Source: Pyrrhoderma lamaoense (Eukaryota > Basidiomycota > Agaricomycetes > Hymenochaetales > Hymenochaetaceae). Taken from it: a stretch of 30,638 bases of DNA. Below, piece by piece: positions 1-9,410 of this stretch. The stretch spans positions 1 through 30,638 of the forward strand of contig NBAZ01000060.1 of assembly GCA_002794735.1 (NCBI GenBank), in the 5' to 3' direction. The notes beneath the pieces were generated by a model that did no database searches, had not been told where the DNA came from, and saw nothing but the letters and a program-made list of their open reading frames with translations. Position numbers and translations under genes: made by a program. How positions within the stretch are numbered: position 1 is the stretch's first letter; each line of letters opens with the position of its first letter.

Positions 1-595
1 TGCTATCAGCAGAGGGTGAACCCAAGGAGGGTATGAGCCAGATTCATGAGAGTTATCTCAGCGTTCTTCATTTATCCGATGGTCGGAGGCACAATGCGAT
101 CAGAGGTTTTGATTTATCCTGCGATTGTAGTGTAATATGAACATCTATTTGGTTGACATATGAGCTTTTGTGCGGAGAGTTACAGTGTATTTATCACCTT
201 CTCCATTCTCTCTCAGAAGCTCTTTAACAGTACACGTCACATGCCCAATTTCTTTACTAAAATTCTCTTCCTTCTTTAACTTTATTGTCAACTGAGTTGC
301 CGTGTCCGAACATGTTCTTGTTAGGAAAGGGAATTGTGAGTTTCTAAGGAATTTCAAAGTAATTGCTATTATACGCACATCGGGAAAGTCTCATTCCATT
401 GAGGAGGTAAAGTGTTAACTGAATTCGTTCTAAGGGTTTGGTCTCCGTATGAGATTTTAACATATAGATTTGGAACTTTTGATTTATCGGACACGGTCAC
501 GTCAGAGTGTGATACTACGGAGGTAATCAGTTGACCAAGATCTATCGCCTCGTAGCTTACAGAAACGAACCTTGAAGGGTATAGTACGAAGACAT
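1..595 (-). pseudogene. A': 5' end of a C2-NACHT-WD40 NLR gene, cut by window edge, frameshifted as read
   Basis: Exons on the minus strand by homology to gene A: 595-571, 475-379, 316-198, and 144 running off the left edge. Exon and intron sizes match gene A (25, 97 and 119 nt exons; 62 nt intron 2). Exon 1 gives MSSYYTLQ. Exon 2 holds the C2 hallmark LYVK...WNETF, and exon 3 the ...CSDTATQLTIKLKKEE... strand pair ending in LLRENGEG. In exon 4, near position 72-76, one base is missing relative to gene A (gataaatg against gatagaatg), which brings an early TGA. Other one-base losses lie near 10-30. It is either a dead copy or one with sequencing indels. Only the C2 domain and the start of the helical region lie inside the window. 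Confidence 0.75.
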
Positions 596-734
596 GGTCT
601 TATTTCTGTCCGATCTTGACTTTGAGTAGGGGAAGACAAAGTTAGGGTATGGAGAGGGTTGATGGCTAAGCCTTGAGGGAGAAGGATGAACAATAAGCTA
701 GCCTCAAGGCAGTTGATGGGATCAACGTTGATAA

Positions 735-743
735 TAAAAATAG
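735..743 (-). promoter_or_regulatory. TATA-like box CTATTTTTA of A'
   Basis: CTATTTTTA on the minus strand, 140-148 nt upstream of the A' ATG. The same word lies at 141-155 nt from the ATG of genes A, C and D, within a longer conserved stretch that also has TTTGATCC upstream and TATCAAC or TATCRACCGG just downstream. The core promoter role is inferred from position and conservation only. Confidence 0.45.
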
Positions 744-867
744 AAAAGTGTGGGAGCACGGTGATCTGGATCAAATAGAATCAGATACTCTGAGACTAGA
801 AAGCCTGAGTGGTGATCGTTACATCATCACTCTAACAATACGGATTCGTATATAACTCAGATGGGAA

Positions 868-1690
868 TATTCCTCTCACATAATTTTTTGCTTTCGTTCT
901 CTGAACTGGCCTTTCCAAATATCTTCGGGTGACTCCACTTGAACTGCTATTAGATCCTCTCTCATCAACGGGAGGAACGTCATGTTATATATACGTACTC
1001 CTTTGTGAGATAGGTTCAATGAAATAGAAGCAATCGATCGCAGCCATCTTGAAAGATGATTGTAGGTGCTTGTTCTCACTCAGCTGAATTTTTTCGAGTC
1101 TCTCTGCTTCCAAACTCATCCGGTCAAGGACGGTAAGAACATTGGTTTTTATCTTTTTATTTTTTACAAGCAAGAACTTGTATGGTGTAGTAGAGTCGAG
1201 ATCAATGTTGTCAGTTTTGTCCTCCGATGGTCTTTTGTAACATCCTGGTCTTAGGACGCTCACATTCAAGAATGAAATAGTTATGCATCGCGTTTTCTTC
1301 TAATCGGGGCTTGCCTGGAAATTTCCTTGTTAACATCAGATGGACGACGATGGTTGGCTTAAAGGCATTTACATCTGCTATGCTATCTCCGAATTCAACG
1401 AAGGCAGGAATAGTATCGCTCAGATTTGCATGTCTTTCTCTCTGCTACACGCTGTAACATGTCGAATATTGCGTTGACGTTTCTCCATAGAGTCACCATG
1501 GCTGGAAGGATAGATTTCCAAGAGAACGTGAGCAATATTGACAAGAGTCAGCTCAATGTTCTTCATCTTCTTGTTTATACAATGGTTAAAGACATACAAA
1601 TAGTGATTGTGACCCAAACTTTAATTGTAGAAGAAAATGAAAACATTATTTTTACCTCCATTGTCATTTGTAACAGGAAATACTAGAATA
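868..1690 (-). pseudogene. Collapsed NLR relic R' (exon 3/4 piece + NACHT piece + start of WD40 exon)
   Basis: Read on the minus strand, three shortened NLR parts occur in the normal order. About 1690-1380 matches exons 3-4 (the helical region, ending at a GCAGAT|GTAAAT donor-like site), and 1340-1300 resembles the exon 5 border. About 1255-1090 matches NACHT sequence around Walker B: a DNIDLDSTTP stretch like DNDLESVTPDKAF, then KTNVLTVLD. About 1060-870 matches the start of exon 9 (FIEPISQ, then MTFLPLMRED). P-loop, winged helix and all WD40 repeats are missing. After MTFLPLMREDLIAVQV it continues into SPEDIWKGQFRERKQK, absent from the full genes but shared with the copies at 8470-9330 and 24390-24640. 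Stops and frameshifts interrupt it. It is probably non-coding debris, but see the findings for its conserved frame. Confidence 0.7.
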
Positions 1691-1804
1691 GTCGTACACT
1701 TACCTCCCTGTGTACCTCTTCCGATGATTATTCTTTAGTTTCCTTCATAAGCTCGATTATGATCCTATTCCTTTTTCCAGACAAATGTAAGCTTCTGTTC
1801 ACGA

Positions 1805-2544
1805 TGTTGGGCCAACTAAGTATAGCTGGCCATAGTGCAATTATACTGCACTTTGTAACTCTCCAGAGAATCCATTAGTACTCCATTTCCTTACTCTCGG
1901 CCGCGTTTCCGGCTCTTCTCTATTTCTATTTAGCTTCACTTCCTACTCTTACTCGAGATAGGGTTCGTTTATATGGCCCCCTCATTTCTGATAGCTTAAA
2001 CCGTTCGTCCAGTGGCATATAGCCACCTGTACGTCATGCCTTCCTTATTATCTACCCTTTAACTCGCGTTTTGACATGTAAGCCTCCAGATTTAAGCCCG
2101 TAGTTAATCTATTCAAACCCAATCTATTCACCCCCCCCTCCCTCGAAATAGCACTCTACTAGTCTCCTGTACTCTTTATCTACTACTCTGCTGCTTTATT
2201 AGGCTGCCCGGGCGCGCTTGTAACGCTCTGACCGTACTGCAAGTCGTCCGGGCGGGCTGAAATACATACACTTTTACCTCAAACTACAGCCTCGGTCGGG
2301 GCTCTGTTCTATACGTTTCTACTGCTTTTACTGGTTTGTGAGCTCTCAGCTCGCCTCAAGGTCTCTATCAGTCTCTGCGCTCCGGCCGAGTTCTTGTCAC
2401 TCCCACCGAAGTCAAGTTACTCGCTTTTCAGCCCTCAAATCTGAGCCTAAGCATCGTGTCTGGTATAGGCAGACTTTAAACCCCGAGTCCTCGCCACTAA
2501 ACACGACTTAAAGGCCCAACCCTGACATAAAGTTTAGTTTTTCA
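1805..2544 (+). mobile_element. Solo-LTR-like element, copy 1
   Basis: About 740 nt, starting TGTTGGGCCAACTAAG and ending ...AAGTTTAGTTTTTCA. It aligns along its length with 9492-10259 and 17823-18569. The TG...CA ends, the similar lengths (740, 768, 747) and the absence of any coding sequence suggest a solo LTR of a retrotransposon. Internal marks are a hairpin around a GTGGCATATAGCCAC-type palindrome, a C-tract, and a GC-rich core with CCCGGGCGCGC. This copy is the most diverged of the three. No target-site duplication is seen: the flanks are cacga and tgata. The right end falls directly inside an NLR exon. Confidence 0.65.
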
Positions 2545-2925
2545 TGATATAAGAGAACTGGTTCGTTGGACCCGAACGTGACTAATGGACGTAAACAGTC
2601 GAGAATACTCTGTGTCGTCCTAGGGTCAACTCCCAATAACGTATCAATAGACATGGTCGACAGCCTCTCCTTTCCGAACAGGATTATCGAAAATACTCCT
2701 TGGAAGTCGCTCTTCGCTGCACCATCCCAATTGAGAGAGTTTCCGAGTGCAGTCGAATAGAGATCCTTAAGCGAAAGAGACATTTTATCTACTAATCGCT
2801 TTGGCTCGCCCACTTTATTCTGTTTCTGGCTTTCGATGAGTCTCACAGCCATTGCCGCCCATATAAATAGACCACCTGCTGCATCTCTTAGTAATTTCCA
2901 TACTCTCGACCGATGGCCACTTAGG
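2545..2925 (-). pseudogene. NLR fragment: end of NACHT / winged-helix part of exon 8
   Basis: The minus strand encodes LFIWAAMAVRLIES, then LSLKDLYSTALGNSLNW, FSIILFGKERLS, and TTQSILDCL...LVTF, stopping at LLYH. These match gene D residues from about 555 to 666 in order. The reading frame is good up to the LTR-like element at 2544, then passes into repeat DNA where HTSLYDYL should follow. The other end decays by frameshift near 2890-2925. The variants (QKQNK, TTQSIL) resemble gene D (KKQNK, TTQSIL) more than the adjacent gene A. It is a broken piece with no promoter, P-loop or WD40 part. Confidence 0.85.
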
Positions 2926-3099
2926 CCCGTATTACAACGAGATTAAGATTGAAAAAACACTACTAAGGAGTACTTGTGAATGTTAATATCATATTTACAA
3001 GATATCCTGATATAAAAACATTAAAAGTATGTAAACATGATCAACAACAATGAAGCGTGAATTTTGGCGTAGAGAATTTTGTGTGATTAAAGAAGTATT

Positions 3100-6000
3100 T
3101 TATGTGATATGTGCATTAAGAAGGGAGAAACAGGCAGTCCACTGGTCTCCTTGATCGATTGAGAGATGCAATATTGTTTGAAAGCCTGTATTTAGCGTGC
3201 GAATGCGTGGCCCCAGCACTAAAGAATGACGAAGGTCTGGGGGAACCCATATCAATAATTTTCCGTCACCTTCAGTAAGCCAACCATCATCTTCTAGGCA
3301 CCAGATCTTTCTTTCCGACTCAGTATGTATAGACCAAACATAGATCGTTCCATCGTAGGAGCTTGAGGCAAATTTGATATATTCCTTACCAGTTGTAGGG
3401 AAGGTAGCGATAGAGTTGACGGGTGATGCCACACGAGATTGAAAGAAGAGGCCTCCATTTGACGCATCCCATACGCAAACAGTTTTGTCCCATGATCCAG
3501 AGATTATCCACCTTCCGTCGGTGGAGAAGCACACTGAGTCGACTCCGTGAGCATCTGTTACTGGATTATACTCTACTTGTCTAGTTTCCATATTCCAGAC
3601 CCGAATTGTATTGTCAGAAGATCCAGAGACAACATATAGTCCATCGTTAGAGTAAGCGACAGAGTTGACCCAATCGAATGACCATTAAAAGTGGATAGTA
3701 TGTTGCCGTTGAGAGCATCCCAAATACGGACAGTTTTGTCGACTGATCCAGAGACAAGCTTCCTTCCGTCGGGAGAGTATCGAACAGAGTAGACACTGTC
3801 TGTGTGGCCAAGGAATGGTTCTGATCTCAACGAGCCACTTTCGGCAATCCATACTCGGACTGACTTGTCGTGAGAACCTGAAGCAAGATGTATGCCATCA
3901 GGAGAAAAAGCGACTGAGCGAACACTATCAGCGTGACCGTTGCATGTGACAGATGTATCGTCGATCATATTCCATATTCGTATCAATTTGTCATGAGCTC
4001 CTGAAGCGAAGTGATTTTCATTGGATGAAAATGCAACCGACATTACCCAAGAAGAATGTCCTTTTAAGGGACCCTTGATTAATTCTCCGCTCTCTGTATT
4101 ATACACATACACTGTGTAATCGTAGGAGCCACAGACAAGAAACTTTCCAGTTTGGGGTGAAATCGCAATTGCTCGTATGTCATGTGAATTCCCCTTAAAC
4201 TCTGAATCTACCACTCCCCCGTCAACGTCCCAGACTCTGATTGTGTTATCGAATGACCCTGAGGCGAAGTGCTTACTATCAGCTGAGAATGAGACAGACA
4301 TAACCAAACTTGTATGCCCTTTAAATCTTCTCGGAGGAGCATTGCTGTCTTCTGCATCCACAGTCTTACCATGTTAACAATGGATCCCGACAAAATATGT
4401 TTGCCGTCGCCAGAATACGCTACCGAGCGTACCCAGCTCAAGTCGTCTTCAGAGAACGTATGCAAAACACTGTCAGTCGACACTTCCCATACACGAATAG
4501 TGCCGTCCTTTGACCCCGATGCAACTCGCTCGCTGTCTGGAGAAAACGATAAGGAATAGACTGGTTCTGAGTGACCTTTGAATGAGTCGGAGATCATCTC
4601 TCTGCTTTGTACGTCCCAAACAACGATAGTACCATCAGAAGAGCCTGACGCTAAGTAGCGCTCATTGGGGGAGAACACAACACACTCCACACAACCCGAA
4701 TGCCCTCTCAACGGTTCTCCAACTAGAGCACCACTCTCGACATCCCACAATCGGATAGTTTGATCATCAGAACCTGATGCTATATACTTTCTGTCTCTTG
4801 AAAACGCGACGGAATTGACTTTATCTGAATGGCCAACGAGTGGGCTTAGGATACTCTCGCCAGTGGCTGCGCTCCATACTCGGATGGTGCAATCATCAGA
4901 CCCCGACGCAATATAATTCCCATCCACAGAGTACGCGACACTCATGACAATGCCCGAATGTCCCCGAAGTGGTCCGAGGACAGGTCTGCCACTTACTGCA
5001 TCCCATACAGTAACACCCGCGTCTGATCCCGATGCAATATGCTCACCATCAGGGGAGTATGATATAGAATAGACCCAACTACCAGCATTTATCTGCCTAG
5101 TACATGCCATTTTGGGCTTGTTTCCAACATACTCGACCCGTGTCAGTGATCGTGCTCGCTTAGCGTAGTGCTCGGCGACGATGGAATCCTCCCTCGTCAA
5201 GGGGAGGAAGGACATGTACAAATGGGGGCTACTTTGGGAGATAGATCCGATGAATGTGAGTAGCTGATCGTGTGCATCTTGAAGGAATTCGGATATTCGT
5301 GAGAATCTGTCCTGCATGGATGTCAGTTTAGGCCACGATTAAAAGTAGAATTACTCACCCCTATCCAGGTAATGGCATTCTCGATAGATTGCAAAAGGAA
5401 AGCATACAACGATCCTGTGAGGCTGAGGACCTCAACCCAATACAGTAACCGGTTGAATGCAAAAGATTCAAGCCGATTGCACAGACCTTCTGAATAAGGG
5501 GCCTCCCAGAGATGAGAAGCCCAATGGCAACAGGCATATAGTAGCGAGGTAGAGATACTCTCTCTAACGCGATCCTCGAGATTTTCCACGTCTTTGTTCA
5601 GCTTGTATGATGTTTTCAACCCACAGATATTGAATCGAAGCCCCTCCATCAACTCGAAACATCGTAGCGAAATTCGACTCTTCTCCTTTTTCTCATCAAT
5701 GAACCATGCTTTTCCACGTGCTCCTTCTGAAATCAGGTAGTCGTATAGTGAAGTATGGTACAAACGGACTGGTTGACTAGGCTCAAACGCGACCAAGGAA
5801 CGTAGCGAACTGAGAATTCCTTTTGTACTCCCATGGTCGAGTCCCAACAAGTCATTGATCTCTGTGTCTGATAGTTGCTCCTTGCTGAACATGATTAACG
5901 AGAATACCTTTGAGAAGTTATTTTCCATATCTTCGTCCCAACTAAGTGAGCTTTCAAGTGCCGTCGCATACAAACCACCAAGTGATAGGGACTTGTTTTT

Positions 6001-8247
6001 GACTATCCGCTTCAGCTCACCTCCCATGTTTCCTTTCTTACTCTCGATTAGCCTTACCGCTGTTGTGGCCCATATAAACAAGCCATTTGCGGCTTCGCCA
6101 AGAATTTTCATACTCTGTTCCCATGGCCAGTTTGGCTCTACTACTATTCTGCCATCGTCCCTCAACTTCGCGAGTTCAGATTTCATGTACACTAGGACAT
6201 CGTACTTGGCTTCTTCTAGCTCATGGTCTAGCCATCTATAGCAACCTTTCAGTTTCTTCCCTTCTTTGGGAGTCATAGCAAAACTTTTTAGTCCCTCTAG
6301 TTCTTTCGGCGTGGCAATGTCTTCCTCTGGTCTGCTAGTGATGAGAAATCGATATCGAGGAGGCAGTGTTTGTACCTTCTCCTTTATCAGCTTGATATAT
6401 GGCTTTCGAGCCTCCCTGTCTCCGCACTCGTCTAGTGCGTCAAGGACGATAAGGATACTAGTCTTCTCTCCCTCCCTCTCCTTCACTGAGTTCATCACAG
6501 TATAAAGCGGCTTATAAAGCAAGACGTCAAAGGTCTTGTCCGGCGTAATAGACTCAAGATCAACGTTGTCGAGTGTAAGTTGTATTTTGATAGCTTCTGC
6601 AACAGCTCGGTCTTGTTTTGCTAGATCATATGCAATGGTCCGGAAGATGAAGGCAGGGTCGCTTTTTCCTCTCACAAAGTACTGGTGCGATCCTAACTGA
6701 CTCTCGATATCTTGGCATGATTCTGCGATTGTTGTGGCAATGGTACTTTTACCAGTGCCTGCCTGACCCAGAAGAAAGAAGACATTAGGAGTACTCGTAT
6801 CCTGCATCCAATTCTTTATCTCTTCTAAAATTTTCGTTCTTGTTCCATCCAAACACCCTCGACGTTCAAGTCCACCCACGTGCTTTGGCTGAAGCTTCTT
6901 CTCTAATTCTGTAGCAAATAAGATCATAAGCAGATGATGATGGTGTTCTGGTTTTAAACTCGCCTTCTCTGAGTGCCCTTATCTCCACTTCAATAGTACC
7001 CTGTCTCTCAAATGCTGATATCAGATCTGCCTTCAAGTTTGCTAGTCTGGTCTCAAGATCCTCTAATGCAGTTTTATTATTCTGCAAAACCGCACGGACT
7101 GGTATAAGCATCTATGATAATCAGCCCGCGAATCAGGCCACCTTTCTCTGACTCACCTAAAAAACTTCTCCGCACATAGTCTTGGAGAAGAGTACTGCAT
7201 TGAGTGATGAATTCGAAGAGTTCTACCCTGATTGAAAGCAAGGATTCGGATGGGTTTGCGAAAACAGAAGTCTCCTTGTTAATCAGAAACAAGCCCATCA
7301 GGTTCTTTACAAGATCCTTGGCTCGTTGATCAGTTCCGGGTTGCTCAGCAATGATCTACAGGAACTAAGTTTCTCATACTAAAATACGTCCCAAGAAAAA
7401 ATTCACCTTTATGAACGCTGTCGTTATGCACCATATTAACTTCAGGTATGGGCTTGCCTACACATGATTCAACCAACGTTGGATTATTGCCAATAATCAA
7501 CAACAAAATACTCACTTCTGCTATGCTGTTACCGAACTCAACAAAAGCAGTGATGGAATAACCTACTTCCACCAATGATTGACACTCCTTGCTTTCAGCT
7601 ACGCGCTTTGCCGCATCGAATATTGTGTTGACTTTCTCAGCTAAGCTGCTATCACTAGAGGGGTGAACCCCAAGGAGGGTATGAGCCAGATTCATGAGAG
7701 TTATTTCAGCATTCTTCATTCTATCCGATGGTCGGAGGCACAATGCGATCAAAGGTTTTGGTTTATCCTGCGATTGTAGTGTAATATGAACATCTATTTG
7801 TTGACATATGAGCTTTTGTGCGGCGGAGAAACATAGCGTGTTTATTACCTTCTCCATTCTCTCTCAGAAGCTCTTTAACAGTACACGTCACATGCCCAAT
7901 TTCTTTACTAAAATTCTCTTCCTTCTTTAACTTTATTGTCAACTGAGTTGCCGTGTCCGAACATGTTCTTGATGGGGAAGGGAAATGTGAGTTTCTAGGG
8001 AATTTCATAGTAATTACTATTATACGCACATCGGGAAAGTCTCATTCCATCGAGGAGGTAGTTCGTTTACAGAGCTCGTTCTAAGGGTTTGGTCTCCGCA
8101 TGAGATTTTAACATATAGATTTGGAACTTTTGATTTATCGGACACGGTCACGTCAGAGTGTGATACTACGGAAGGTAATCAGTTGACCAAGATCTATCGC
8201 CTCGTAGCTTACAGAAACGAACCTTGAAGGGTATAGTACGAAGACAT
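3100..8247 (-). pseudogene. Gene A: C2-NACHT-WD40 NLR (STAND) receptor, two frameshifts in WD40 part
   Basis: Nine exons (minus): 8247-8223, 8126-8030, 7967-7849, 7793-7516, 7457-7407, 7355-7157, 7098-6964, 6908-5359, 5311-3100. If the frameshifts are ignored, the product is about 1555 residues. Order: C2-like domain (LYVK, WNETF); helical region; exon 7 coiled coil; NACHT with Walker A GQAGTGKST at about 349-357, Walker B ILIVLDALDECG at about 453-464 and ITSRPEED; winged helix with HTSLYDYL; 14 WD40 repeats; tail with WVPPDLRHSLVLGP. Exon 9 is broken twice. Near 4355 one A seems lost (TGGATGCAGAAG for TGGAATGCAGAAG). Near 3675 one base is lost at CATTCGATTGGGTC. Each shift moves to the next frame with perfect WD40 continuity, so sequence error is possible. 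Intron 7 has a GC donor. The family role is non-self recognition or incompatibility; here it is either a pseudogene or intact. Confidence 0.85.
6909..6963 (-). other. GC-AG intron (intron 7 of gene A)
   Basis: The exon ends ...AGAGAAG and the intron starts GCGAGT, where genes B, C and D have GTAAGC, GTGAAC and GTGAGC. The acceptor is CTACAG. Length (55 nt) and phase match gene D. Reading through gives a frame that misses the conserved LEKKLQPK segment, so splicing at the GC donor is needed. Confidence 0.6.
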
Positions 8248-8387
8248 GGTCTTATTTCTGTCCCGATCTTGACTTTGAGTAGGGGAAGACAAAGTTAGGG
8301 TATGGAGAGGGTTGATGGCTAAGCCTTGAGGGAGAAGGATGAACAATAAGCTAGCCTCAAGGCAGTTGATGGGATCAACGTTGATAA

Positions 8388-8396
8388 TAAAAATAG
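8388..8396 (-). promoter_or_regulatory. TATA-like box CTATTTTTA of gene A
   Basis: CTATTTTTA lies 141-149 nt upstream of the gene A ATG at 8247, followed by TTATCAACG. TTTGATCC lies about 30 nt further upstream. The same arrangement is found ahead of A', C and D. The role is inferred. Confidence 0.45.
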
Positions 8397-8469
8397 AAAA
8401 GTGTGGGAGCACGGTGATCTGGATCAAATAGAATCAGATACTCTGAGACTAGAACAGCCTGAGTGGTGA

Positions 8470-9330
8470 TCGTTACATCATCACTCTAACAATACGGATC
8501 TCGTTATATAACTCAGATGGGAATATTCCTCTCACACTAATTTTTTGCTTTCGTTCTCTGAACTGGCCTTTCCAAATATCTTCGGGTGACTCCACTTGAA
8601 CTGCTATTAGATCCTCTCTCATCAACGGGAGGAACGTCATGTATATATACGTACTCCTTTGTGAGATAGGTTCAATGAATAGAAGCAATCGATCGCAGCC
8701 ATCTTGAAAGATGATTGTAGGTGCTTGTTCTCACTCAGCTGAATTTTTTCGAGTCTCTCTGCTTCCAAACTCATCCGGTCAAGGACGGTAAGAACATTGG
8801 TTTTTATCTTTTTATTTTTTACAAGCAAGAACTTGTATGGTGTAGTAGAGTCGAGATCAATGTTGTCAGTTTTGTCCTCCGATGGTCTTTGTAACATCCT
8901 GGTCTTAGGACGCTCACATTCAAGAATGAAATAGTTATGCATTACAGTTTATACAAATAGGGGCTTGCCTGGAAATTTTCTTGTTAGCATATGATGAAAG
9001 ATGATGGATTGCTTGAAGTTACTTACATCTGCTATGTTATCTCCGAATTCGACGAAGGCAGGAATAGTATAGCCCAGATTTTCGTGTCTTTCTCTCTGCT
9101 ACATGCTGTAACATGTCGAATATTGCGTTGATGCTCTCCAAAGAGTTATCATGACTGGAATGATAGATATCCAGAAGAACGTGAGAAATATTGACAAGAG
9201 TCAGCTCAGTGTTCTTCTTTGATTATTCAATGGTCGAAGGCATACAAATAGTAATTTGTGACCCATACTTTAATTGTAGTAGAAAATGAAAACATTATTT
9301 TTACCTCCATTGTCATTTGTGACAGGAAAT
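8470..9330 (-). pseudogene. Collapsed NLR relic R (second copy)
   Basis: Same composition as 868-1690: exon 3/4 remnant (about 9330-9040), NACHT remnant with DNIDLDSTTP and KTNVLTVLD (about 8910-8750), and exon 9 start with FIEPISQ and MTFLPLMRED followed by SPEDIWKGQFRERKQK (about 8700-8520). Here the MTFLPLMRED part is in frame with FIEPISQ, but a missing A near 8678 separates it from the NACHT part. The left copy has that A but an extra T near 985. It lies just upstream of gene A in the same orientation, as expected for the remains of a tandem neighbour. Confidence 0.7.
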
Positions 9331-9410
9331 ACTAGAATAGTCGTACACTTACCTCCCTGTGTACCTCTTCCGATGATTATTCTTTACTTTCAGTTATCTA
9401 TCAAAGCCTA

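Larger units (their letters stand above)
1..1740. repeat. Segmental duplication, left copy (pairs with 7648-9388)
   Basis: This block matches 7648-9388 in the same orientation for its whole length. It carries the 5' exons and promoter of an NLR gene (A') and an upstream NLR relic. Similarity is uneven. Positions 427-1288 are nearly identical to 8087-8930, with one substitution but about nine single-base length differences by hand alignment. The parts on either side (coding exons, and the relic beyond about 1289) have clear substitutions. The match stops near 1740, about 65 bases before the LTR-like element. Confidence 0.9.
7648..9388. repeat. Segmental duplication, right copy (pairs with 1-1740)
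   Basis: Direct repeat of the left window edge. It covers gene A from exon 4 through its promoter, plus the upstream relic R. Both copies end with ...CCGATGATTATTCTTTA and then diverge. In the right copy the sequence passes within about 20 bases into an inverted LTR-like remnant; in the left copy an LTR-like element begins about 65 bases further on. Confidence 0.9.

Noticed and set aside
502..774. 90-codon minus-strand frame upstream of A' (and its copy at 8209-8427)
   Set aside because: It overlaps exon 1, intron 1 and the promoter block in another frame. It has no domain, and the copies differ by indels that change the frame.
3573..4361. Separate short WD40 gene within gene A
   Set aside because: Its blades continue those of the frames before and after it with the same order as genes B and D. 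A one-base frameshift explains it.
6866..7111. 81-codon frame reading through intron 7 of gene A
   Set aside because: Read-through leaves the conserved ELEKKLQPK frame. Splicing with a GC donor restores it with the same intron length as gene D.
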